A stretch of DNA of 64,000 nt from an uncultured Prolixibacteraceae bacterium (GTDB taxonomy: Bacteria; Bacteroidota; Bacteroidia; Bacteroidales; Prolixibacteraceae): NCBI GenBank assembly GCA_937915865.1, contig CALGIG010000025.1, forward strand, positions 5,999 to 69,998, written 5' to 3'. Positions 27,877 to 35,995 of the stretch are shown here, one piece after another; the stretch's first letter is position 1; each line of letters starts with the position of its first letter. The position numbers and the translations under genes are program-made. The notes under the pieces are model-generated. The model saw only the letters and a list, made by a program, of their open reading frames with translations. It had not been told where the DNA came from and did not search any database.

Positions 27877-29958
27877 ATGAAAATTAACAATATTACATTT
27901 GAAGAAAAAGTAACTTCTGAAATCGGGCTTAAAGCCATAGATCTTGATAGATTAGGCCATGTTGTTGCTTTAGTTGGTAGTAACGGTTCTGGAAAAACTA
28001 GATTTTTAAAATTTATAGAATGTAACTTTCAGGAAATTATATTGCAGAATCTAAAGAACGATGAGTACAGACTGCATTTGTCTGAAGATATCTGCTCTGA
28101 ATATGATGATTTTGAAAAGAAAAAAGATGAATTATTGAAAAAATACAATATTGATCCATCGATTTTTTTGACCTCTAGATTTGACAAAGAACAGCAACGG
28201 TTAAAAGATATAAAAAATGAATTACAGAATGAAATCGGTAAAATCGAGAAAAAGGAAAATATTGTAGAAGAGAAGATTTTGCATGATAAAAGAGCAGAAT
28301 TAGAAGAATTAAAGGATAGATATTTTTCTTTTGCAGAGACAGGAATCGCGTACAAAGATTTACGTAATTATATTATTAATTCAAGTAGATACTTTAAGAC
28401 TATAGATCCAGATAAGGTTAAAGCTTTAGAGAAAAATTTGCAAGGTAATACTTTTGAGGATTTAGTTGAAAATGCAGCTTCAGTGTTAAAGTCAGATGAG
28501 CTTGAATGTATATATAAAGAAGCTCTGCCGTATTTTAAAAAATTTGTTAATAAGTTAAATAGGGAAAGACGTCCTTTTGGTGCAGATCAAATTGATTTTG
28601 AGAAAACTGAAATTTTTATACGATTTAACACATTTCGAGAATACTTTAATAAATTCTTCAAAAAGGAGCTGAGCTGGAGAGCAGATACAAGAATTGGAAA
28701 TGATGATGAAGGTTATTGGACTATAGATAAAAGAAAATTTGAATATGATGAATTTTCTGAGGGGGAGAAGATTCTTTTTGCATATGTATTTATGTTCTTT
28801 TTAGAGTCACAAAATAAAAAAATACAATTGAAGAATTGTATTATAAAAATTGATGAACCTGAGTTACACTTACATCCTGAAGCTGAGATCAATTTGATTG
28901 AAGGTGTTAGGAATATAATAGGAGATAAAGGACAGCTATGGATTGCTACTCATTCAATAAGTATTTTATCAAATCTGAATTATGATGAAATATTTATTAT
29001 GAAACAAGGTGGAATAATTAAACAACAATATTCTAAACAAAAACAAGCGATTATAGAATTATTTAGATTGGATGAACATATTGATAAGTTGTCCGATTTT
29101 TTGATTTCAATCTCGGAATGGTCATTTGTTAATTTTGTAACAGAATGTTTTAAAAATCCTGAAGCACTTGAAACGTCGGGATCAAAGGATCCACAAATTA
29201 AGTCGTTTAAATATTTTTTAAATTCTATTTCAAATACTAAAAAAGTTGATTTACTTGATTTCGGTGCAGGAAAAGGGCGTCTTTTCAAACAATTAAGATC
29301 GGATAATAAACTGAAAGATCGTTTTAATTATAATGCGTTAGAACCTGATGTTGAGATGCAAAAAGAATTAAAAGATATTGGGGTTCAAAATATTATTAAA
29401 GAGTATGAAGACTTAGAACCTCAATCGTTTGATTTAATTGTTTTATGTAATGTTCTTCATGAGATACCAGTAGCGAAATGGAAATCATCCTTGGATAAAA
29501 TTATTGACTCATTGAAGTCAGAGGGCTTTTTAATGATCATTGAGGCAAAAGTCCTTTCTAAAGGAGAAAAAGTGGGGAAAGTAGGTTATTTACTTTTAAA
29601 TCCTGATGAGATAATTAAATTATTTTCTTTAAAAGGCAAGTCTGAAGATTATATTTATAATAAAAATTTAGCAGAAGAAGAAAAAGAGAAAATCGTATGT
29701 GTTGCTATTAATGAAAGTGAATTAGGTGCTGTAAGTGAAGATTCTATGAAGGAAACAATGAAATTTCTCAATGATAGAACACTTAATAAAATTGGAGAGA
29801 TAAAAGAGAAAAAAGAGAAGGACGCTCGTAACAATTCAAAATTGGGTAGAGATCTTGCATTTCTATCTCAACTTCATATAAATTCAGAGCTAGCACTTCG
29901 TGTACTTAACCTTACTCAGAGTCAGATTGAAAATGGAATACGCCAAAATAGATTGTAA
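27877..29958 (+). CDS. ABC/AAA-type ATPase fused to a class I methyltransferase
   Basis: A 693-residue fusion. The N-terminal part is an SMC/OLD-like ATPase: Walker A GSNGSGKT (about 33-40), a coiled-coil insertion (about 80-150), signature FSEGEKIL (about 294), Walker B IIKIDEPELHLHP (about 323) and H-loop ATHSIS (about 356). From about 460 a Rossmann methyltransferase follows: motif I LLDFGAGKGRL, acidic end of strand 2 ALEPD (about 489) and VLCNVLHEIP (about 522). The last resembles methylases of small molecules or proteins rather than DNA methylases, which would show NPPY. A helical tail ends the protein. A 108-bp gap precedes it, so it may have its own promoter, but strand and composition match the three genes before it. 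Confidence 0.8.
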   Translation: MKINNITFEEKVTSEIGLKAIDLDRLGHVVALVGSNGSGKTRFLKFIECNFQEIILQNLKNDEYRLHLSEDICSEYDDFEKKKDELLKKYNIDPSIFLTSRFDKEQQRLKDIKNELQNEIGKIEKKENIVEEKILHDKRAELEELKDRYFSFAETGIAYKDLRNYIINSSRYFKTIDPDKVKALEKNLQGNTFEDLVENAASVLKSDELECIYKEALPYFKKFVNKLNRERRPFGADQIDFEKTEIFIRFNTFREYFNKFFKKELSWRADTRIGNDDEGYWTIDKRKFEYDEFSEGEKILFAYVFMFFLESQNKKIQLKNCIIKIDEPELHLHPEAEINLIEGVRNIIGDKGQLWIATHSISILSNLNYDEIFIMKQGGIIKQQYSKQKQAIIELFRLDEHIDKLSDFLISISEWSFVNFVTECFKNPEALETSGSKDPQIKSFKYFLNSISNTKKVDLLDFGAGKGRLFKQLRSDNKLKDRFNYNALEPDVEMQKELKDIGVQNIIKEYEDLEPQSFDLIVLCNVLHEIPVAKWKSSLDKIIDSLKSEGFLMIIEAKVLSKGEKVGKVGYLLLNPDEIIKLFSLKGKSEDYIYNKNLAEEEKEKIVCVAINESELGAVSEDSMKETMKFLNDRTLNKIGEIKEKKEKDARNNSKLGRDLAFLSQLHINSELALRVLNLTQSQIENGIRQNRL

Positions 29959-30254
29959 AAGGTTAGCTGTATGGAATAAATCACAGAAACAATATACGAT
30001 GTGGCGCTGGCGCAAATTGAAGAACCTCTCCTGCTAGTCGGGATATTCGTGGCTGCTGGTGGCGATACAAATCACCACTTATATAACATTGAATTTGTAA
30101 TTCACACAAACTAAATGAAACTTAAGCATTAGGCCAACCCCGTGTTGTTTATGTGAGTTGGTCAAATGCTTACAGTCATTTCTCATCAAATCCGAATCCT
30201 TTTATTAATTCTCCAAAAAGATCGTAATTTAGTTCCCTGCTGAAAATAGGCCGT
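29959..30254. other. Right border region of the AT-rich cluster
   Basis: It contains a fragment with GTGGCGCTGGCG (30000-30011) and a degraded copy of the palindromic repeat at 13938 (GCTGGTGGCGATACAAATCA, 30056-30075). No gene or terminator with a T-run is visible. The promoter of the hybrid sensor gene must lie here. Confidence 0.4.
30048..30080. repeat. Dispersed palindromic repeat, copy B
   Basis: TATTCG-TG-GCTGCTGGTGGCGATACAAATCACC corresponds in order to TATTCG-ATGCGGCTGGTGCTGATTACAAATCA at 13946-13976. The stem here is shorter and imperfect (GGTGGCGAT / ATCACC). Confidence 0.4.
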
Positions 30255-33200
30255 ATGAGGAGGATGAATCGCATTGGAAAAAAGATTTTAACACAGGGAT
30301 TATCGGTGTTGTTCCTGTTGCTTGGCTTGCTGTTGGGCTCAAGCTCGTTGCAAGCCGAAGGAATTAAAACTGTTAATAATCTTAGTTTTGACTTCTATTC
30401 GCAGGAAAACGGCCTTTCAAATAATCAGATTCATAGTATATTGCAGGACAAGCGTGGCTGGATGTGGTTTGGAACCTCGCAGGGAGCTTGCCGTTTTGAT
30501 GGATATAAATTTACAGCTTTTAAAAACGATGCTGATGATACTACCAGCCTGAAAGGTAATTTGGTTAGGGTAATTTATGAGGATAGAAAAGGACAGCTTT
30601 GGTTTGGAACAGAAAATGGTGGTTTGAATAAATTTAATAGGGAAAAGGAAAATTTTAGCCATTTATTTTATTCAGGGAGGGATATTTCATTAAGAGATGC
30701 TTCTGTTACTTCCATTTTGGAAGATAATTTCGGTAATCTTTGGATTGGAACCGAGCAGCACCTGTATTTTATTAAAGATGAGAAATCAATAACAGAAATA
30801 AAGCCTTCCAATTTAAATCGTTTTGTCGATTATTTCCGAATATTGAGGACCGATAAAATTGGGCGAATATGGATAGGAACTAATCATGGTTTGTTTGTTT
30901 ATGACCACAAAAGTAATTCAGTGCAAAAGATTGTCTTGAATTTAAATTATTCGTCAAACGAAGAGATATGGGATATTTTGATTGATGACGATGATACGGT
31001 TTGGGTTGGCACTTATGCTGATGGTGTTTTTAAGGTAAATCCAACAACTTTCAGTTCATACCATATTAAGCTTGATGAAGATAATGACAGGAGCAATACT
31101 GTACGGTCGATAGCAAAAGATAAAAATGGTAAATACTGGATAGGTACACGTGGAGGACTCTATACTTATGATAAAATCAGGGGAGTTACTGGTTTTTATT
31201 ACCACGATGAACGCGAACCCAAAAGTTTGGTTAATAATTCGATCCAAAGTATATATCACGATTTAAAAGGAGATGTCTGGATTGGAACCCGAAATGGAAT
31301 AAACTTCCTGGTAGAAGAAAGGCAAAACATTTATGGATATAAATCGATGCCTGGCGATAGCAGATATCTGAACAGTAGCGAATCGTATGTGTTTTGGGTT
31401 GATTCAAAAGGAGATATTTGGGTAGGTACCGAGAGCGGTGGAATAAACATTTTGGATAGAAAAACCAATCGGTTTCGATATTTAATGCCTCAAAAGGGGA
31501 ATGCCAATTCTTTATCCAGAAATTGTATAAAAGCTTTTCTTTATGATGGTAAAAATAACCTTTGGATCGGAACATTCCTGGGAGGATTGGATGTCCTTAA
31601 CCTGAGTACAAATACGTTTAAGCATTTTTATCATAGCTCAGCCGATACGGCAAGCTTATCCGATAATAAAGTCTGGGCGTTACTCAAAGATCACAGGAAC
31701 GATATTTGGGTTGGAACTTCCACTTGTGTTGATAAATTTGAATCAGCAAGTAATAGTTTTAAACATTTCACCAACTTGAGTGAAGGACAAGTAAACTGGT
31801 TAGTTGAGGATGATGAGCATTGTTTGTGGATTGGCTCTGACCACTTGGTTATTTATAATCCTGAAGATCAAAGTATTGTTCGGGTTAATGAATCGACCCG
31901 TTATATGCTTCAGGATTCAAAAAAGAGATTTTGGCTTGCTACACTCAATAAAGGTATTGCCCAGTATGTAAAAGGTAAAGGAATTGTAAAATACTACTCT
32001 GAAAAAAATGGTTTGTCGAATAATCAGACACAAGCAATTCTCGAAGACAATGATCATTTCCTTTGGATAAGTACTACAAACGGATTGTCGAAATTCGACC
32101 CGGAGAATGAGCGTTTTCATAATTTTACCCTTAAAAATGGTTTTCAGAACAATCAGTTTTGCTATGGGGCTGCTTACAAAATGGAAAATGGAGAAATGAT
32201 TTTTGGAGGTATTTCCGGTTTCAATATTTTTGACCCGGCAAAAATTAAGCCTGGAAAATTTTCGGCCCCAATTGTCCTGACAGATTTCAAAATATTCAAT
32301 AAGTCAGTTAAAATAGGTAATAAAAAAGGTGATATACTTACCAGGGGCATTTCTGAAACTGAGAAAATAAAGCTTAGGTACAACCAGAATTCAATCACTC
32401 TCGATTTTGCCTCGTTCGATTTTGCCAACAGCCAAAGTGTTCAGTATTCTTATTTGCTTGAAGGATTTGATAAAGATTGGACGGAACCTTCGGTTAATCA
32501 TTCGGCAAATTATACAAATCTCGATCCGGGCGAGTATACGTTCAGGGTTAAAACTGTTTCAATCGACCGGCAAGAAAGCAATTCAGGACCAGAGCTTAAA
32601 ATTATTGTACTGCCACCTTACTGGAAAACATGGTGGTTTAGGCTTTTGATGTTTATTGTAATGGTTGGGGTAATTTATTTGTTTATAGCATTTCTAGTTA
32701 ACAAAGAAAAGCTCAAAAATGATCTTGTACTCGAAAAACTGAAAGCCAATAAACTACACGAACTTGATATGATGAAACTTAAGTTTTACACTAATATTTC
32801 ACATGAAATTCGTACGCCGTTGACTTTAATATTGGGGCCACTCGAAAAAATGAAAAGCAACATGATTCCATCATCAGAAATGAAAGGTCATGTTGATGTA
32901 ATGCATCGAAATGCACTTCAATTACTCCAATTAATCAACCAGTTACTCGATTTCCGTAAAATGGAGACCGGTAATCTAAAATTAAACCTTACACAGGGAG
33001 ATTTGGTTACATTTATCTCTGATACTGTTGGTTCGTTCGAAAAACTTGCCGAAGAGAAGGAAATAGAATTGAGGTTTAACTCATTAAAAAAACGTATTAT
33101 AACGAATTTTGATTCGGAAAAGGTTGGTAAAATAATGAACAACCTGCTATCGAATGCCTTTAAGTTTACGGGTAAGGGTGGAAAAATTGCAGTGAACTTA

Positions 33201-34349
33201 TCGTTGGTATTTGATTCGGCAGAGAACGACCTCGTAGGCAATTCTGATGAAAAACGACTCATCGAGATAACAGTAAAAGATACTGGGATTGGTATTTCTG
33301 AGTCGAATCTCGAAAAGATTTTTGTTCGTTTTTTCCAGATTGGAGAAAGCCAAAACCAAACCGGGACGGGCATTGGGCTTGCATTAACCAAAGAGCTTGT
33401 AAAGCTTCATAATGGGAAGTTATTTGTTATGAGTAAACCAGGCAAGGGATCAAAATTTACAGTGCAATTGCCTTATGAAGAAGTTTCTGCCCCGGAACAA
33501 GAAGGAACTGTTTTGCCTGTTTCCCAGAAAGAGGAAGTTGCGGGAAGATTGAAGTCAGAAGATTCGTCCAATGAATTAATTTCCGGAGAAAGGAAGATTA
33601 TGCTTCTGGTTGATGATAATGTTGATGTCAGATATTTTATAAAAACACATTTTCAGGAAACATACCAGGTTTTGGAAGCTGCAAATGGCGTAGAAAGCTG
33701 GGATATAGCCCTGAAAACAATTCCTGATATTATTGTTAGCGATATTTTAATGCCAGATATGGATGGTTACGAATTTTGCAGAAAATTACGCAAAGATGAA
33801 CGAACATCTCATATTCCTGTTTTGTTGCTAACAGCTCTCGGTTCTCGTGAACATGAAATTGAAGGGCTTAGCTATGGCGCTGACGATTATATTACAAAAC
33901 CCTTTGATTTGGTAATTCTTCAAACTAAGATTGAAAATATACTTTCGGTACGGCAATCGCTTAAACAAAAATATACCAGCGAAATACTTTTACAGCCACG
34001 AAATGTTATCTTAAGTTCGCCCGACGAACGGTTCCTGCAAAAAGCCATTGACGTAATTGAGGCCAACATCGCCGATCCTGATCTGGATATTGAGCGTTTT
34101 GCCTCAGAAATTGGTGTAAGCCGGATGCAATTATACCGTAAATTAAATGCTTTGACCGAAATGACTGTTAAAGAATTTGTTCGTAGTATTCGGCTTAAAC
34201 GTGCAGCGCAATTACTTGTTCAACGAAAAATGAATATTTCTGAAGTTGCTTATGCCGTGGGTTTTCGCGACCTTTCTCATTTTCGAAAATGTTTCAGACA
34301 AGAATTTGGAATGAGCGCTAGTGAATATGTTGATAAGCACGGTGAATGA
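30255..34349 (+). CDS. Hybrid two-component system sensor/regulator (HTCS) of the pectin locus
   Basis: A 1364-residue single-chain regulator. After an N-terminal signal/membrane segment (about 15-33) come two-component-regulator propeller repeats (about 45-690, each with a W(I/F)GT motif such as MWFGTSQGA, LWFGTENGG and IWIGTNHGL). A Y_Y_Y domain follows (about 705-785) and a membrane helix at about 795-818. The kinase has its phospho-His at 850 (NISHEIRTPL) and ATP-binding motifs NLLSNAFKF, DTGIGIS and GTGIGLAL. The receiver has phospho-Asp 1163 (VSDILMPDMDG), and an AraC-type HTH ends the chain (about 1265-1364). Known role: HTCS sense glycan fragments in the periplasm and activate the neighbouring utilisation genes. 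Here pectin fragments are the likely ligand. Confidence 0.95.
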   Translation: MRRMNRIGKKILTQGLSVLFLLLGLLLGSSSLQAEGIKTVNNLSFDFYSQENGLSNNQIHSILQDKRGWMWFGTSQGACRFDGYKFTAFKNDADDTTSLKGNLVRVIYEDRKGQLWFGTENGGLNKFNREKENFSHLFYSGRDISLRDASVTSILEDNFGNLWIGTEQHLYFIKDEKSITEIKPSNLNRFVDYFRILRTDKIGRIWIGTNHGLFVYDHKSNSVQKIVLNLNYSSNEEIWDILIDDDDTVWVGTYADGVFKVNPTTFSSYHIKLDEDNDRSNTVRSIAKDKNGKYWIGTRGGLYTYDKIRGVTGFYYHDEREPKSLVNNSIQSIYHDLKGDVWIGTRNGINFLVEERQNIYGYKSMPGDSRYLNSSESYVFWVDSKGDIWVGTESGGINILDRKTNRFRYLMPQKGNANSLSRNCIKAFLYDGKNNLWIGTFLGGLDVLNLSTNTFKHFYHSSADTASLSDNKVWALLKDHRNDIWVGTSTCVDKFESASNSFKHFTNLSEGQVNWLVEDDEHCLWIGSDHLVIYNPEDQSIVRVNESTRYMLQDSKKRFWLATLNKGIAQYVKGKGIVKYYSEKNGLSNNQTQAILEDNDHFLWISTTNGLSKFDPENERFHNFTLKNGFQNNQFCYGAAYKMENGEMIFGGISGFNIFDPAKIKPGKFSAPIVLTDFKIFNKSVKIGNKKGDILTRGISETEKIKLRYNQNSITLDFASFDFANSQSVQYSYLLEGFDKDWTEPSVNHSANYTNLDPGEYTFRVKTVSIDRQESNSGPELKIIVLPPYWKTWWFRLLMFIVMVGVIYLFIAFLVNKEKLKNDLVLEKLKANKLHELDMMKLKFYTNISHEIRTPLTLILGPLEKMKSNMIPSSEMKGHVDVMHRNALQLLQLINQLLDFRKMETGNLKLNLTQGDLVTFISDTVGSFEKLAEEKEIELRFNSLKKRIITNFDSEKVGKIMNNLLSNAFKFTGKGGKIAVNLSLVFDSAENDLVGNSDEKRLIEITVKDTGIGISESNLEKIFVRFFQIGESQNQTGTGIGLALTKELVKLHNGKLFVMSKPGKGSKFTVQLPYEEVSAPEQEGTVLPVSQKEEVAGRLKSEDSSNELISGERKIMLLVDDNVDVRYFIKTHFQETYQVLEAANGVESWDIALKTIPDIIVSDILMPDMDGYEFCRKLRKDERTSHIPVLLLTALGSREHEIEGLSYGADDYITKPFDLVILQTKIENILSVRQSLKQKYTSEILLQPRNVILSSPDERFLQKAIDVIEANIADPDLDIERFASEIGVSRMQLYRKLNALTEMTVKEFVRSIRLKRAAQLLVQRKMNISEVAYAVGFRDLSHFRKCFRQEFGMSASEYVDKHGE

Positions 34350-34626
34350 TTAGTTGAATTTTAATCCACCTCTTTGAATAACCTGCATTTTAAAATGTTA
34401 ATAGTTTAATTAAAAGTGTCGTATATTAAATTTTTATTTTAATCTTCTTATTCACAGCTTGTTGATTTAATTAGCTTTTCCTGTTTCCTTTTTGTTGGGA
34501 AAAATATCCCTGTTGTTTGGGAAATATTTCCCCTTCCTGTTACGCAGGAACCTCTTCCCTGATATGTAATAATAGTCTCCTTTTGGGCTTTTGCTGTACT
34601 TTTATTGTCAATGTAGATATAGACTT
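34350..34626. promoter_or_regulatory. Regulatory region of the GH105-SusCD operon with clustered palindromes
   Basis: Three palindromes lie in a row: GGGAAAAATATCCC (34497-34510), the perfect GGGAAATATTTCCC (34519-34532) and TTCCTG-TTACG-CAGGAA (34534-34550). The first two are 22 bp apart, two helical turns, and so present the same DNA face. A possible -7 element TACTTTTA lies at 34597-34604. These are good candidates for binding of the AraC domain of the adjacent HTCS; that link is inference. Confidence 0.5.
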
Positions 34627-34731
34627 ATGGAAGAGGAAAAGGTAAAACGTGAAGGTATATCCTGGGCTATTGTTGTAATGGCCCTTGTTCTGTCGGCCTT
34701 CATTTTGTTTTTACTCTTTACCAGTTTCTGA
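34627..34731 (+). CDS. Small single-span membrane peptide upstream of GH105
   Basis: A 34-codon ORF: MEEEKVKREGISWAIVVMAL then a hydrophobic stretch LVLSAFILFLLF before TSF and stop. The charged N-terminus plus one membrane helix of about 20 residues looks like a genuine small protein, but no family is known to me. A frameshifted copy of the same segment occurs at 41428, showing that it was once duplicated together with the GH105 gene. It may also act simply as part of the leader. It ends 38 bp before the GH105 start. Confidence 0.4.
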   Translation: MEEEKVKREGISWAIVVMALVLSAFILFLLFTSF

Positions 34732-34769
34732 AGGTGTAAGGACTTTAACTAACAGCTTAATAATAACGG

Positions 34770-35963
34770 ATGAAAAAAAGGTGGATTATTTCTTTAGGGC
34801 TTATTATGGCTTTTCAGCAGATTTATGCCCAAAACTCACTCATAACAAAATCGGGATTAGAAGTAGCCTGTAAAATGGCCGATTCGGAAATACAACAATT
34901 TCCGGAACCCTGGACTGTTGATTTTAATTCGGCCCCAACGTGGAATTATACCCAGGGTTTGGTAGCCCAATCGATGATGCAGGTTTGGCAAGCCAGCGGC
35001 AATGAAAAGTACCTGCATTACGCCCAAAAGTATGCCGATAAATTTATAAGCCCCGATGGCAATATCGACCAGTACGATTTAAATGACTACAATATTGATG
35101 CAGTTAATTCGGGTAAATTTTTATTTGCCTTGTACGAAAAGACCAAAGACGAACGCTACTTAAAAGCAACAAGAATATTACGCGAACAATTAAAGACACA
35201 ACCTCGAACTTTGGAGGGTGGATTCTGGCATAAGAAACGCTATCCGTACCAGATGTGGCTCGATGGGCTGTATATGGGAGCGCCATTTTATGCACAATAT
35301 GCGAGTTATTTCAAAGAGCCCAATCTTTTTGATGATGTAGTTAACCAGTTTGTATTTGTACACAAGCATACCTACAATCCATCTACCGGGTTAAATTACC
35401 ATGGATGGGACGAGCGAAAAGTTCAGAAGTGGGCCGACCCCAACAGTGGATGCTCACCCAATTTTTGGAGCAGGGCCGAAGGCTGGTATGTGATGGCTTT
35501 GGTAGATGTTTTGGATTATTTACCCAAAGAATATTCAGGTCGTGTTGTTATTCTATCCATTTTGAAACAGGTATGCGCAGGAATAAAGAAACATCAGGAT
35601 ATAAAGACCGGGTTGTGGTACCAGGTTATGGATCAGGAAGGCAGGGAAGGTAACTACCTTGAAGCCACAGGCTCGTCGATGTTTGTATATGCATTATTGA
35701 AAGCTGAGAGATTGGGTTACATTGACAAAGAATATAAAATTGTTGGCGAAAGAGGTTACAATGGACTTATAGCCAAGCTGGTAAAAGACAATAAGGATGG
35801 GACCATCAGCCTGACTAATTGTTGTGCTGTTGCTGGTTTGGGTGGTACGCCCTATCGCGATGGGTCTTACGAATACTATATAAAAGAACCGATACGCGAA
35901 AATGATCCGAAGGGTGTAGGCCCGTTTATTATGGCTGCACTCGAATACAATAAAAAACGATAA
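34770..35963 (+). CDS. GH105 unsaturated rhamnogalacturonyl hydrolase
   Basis: A 397-residue secreted enzyme: signal peptide to about 20 (FQQIYAQ), then an (alpha/alpha)6 barrel. The family signature YPYQMWLDGLYMGAPF carries the catalytic Asp at about 165 (MWLDG), equivalent to Asp143 of YteR. Also typical are NIDAVNSGKFLFAL, WSRAEGWYVMAL and the closing GxGPFIMAALEY. Known activity: removes the delta-4,5-unsaturated galacturonyl (or glucuronyl) residue left by pectate or rhamnogalacturonan lyases. It precedes susC by 32 bp and shares its operon. A decayed partial copy is at 41428-41880. Confidence 0.93.
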   Translation: MKKRWIISLGLIMAFQQIYAQNSLITKSGLEVACKMADSEIQQFPEPWTVDFNSAPTWNYTQGLVAQSMMQVWQASGNEKYLHYAQKYADKFISPDGNIDQYDLNDYNIDAVNSGKFLFALYEKTKDERYLKATRILREQLKTQPRTLEGGFWHKKRYPYQMWLDGLYMGAPFYAQYASYFKEPNLFDDVVNQFVFVHKHTYNPSTGLNYHGWDERKVQKWADPNSGCSPNFWSRAEGWYVMALVDVLDYLPKEYSGRVVILSILKQVCAGIKKHQDIKTGLWYQVMDQEGREGNYLEATGSSMFVYALLKAERLGYIDKEYKIVGERGYNGLIAKLVKDNKDGTISLTNCCAVAGLGGTPYRDGSYEYYIKEPIRENDPKGVGPFIMAALEYNKKR

Positions 35964-35995
35964 GGAATGCAATAAATCAAACTTAACAATTATCT

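Noticed and set aside
27877..29958. OLD-family nuclease
   Set aside because: The ATPase part fits, but the C-terminal half has methyltransferase motifs and no TOPRIM motif.
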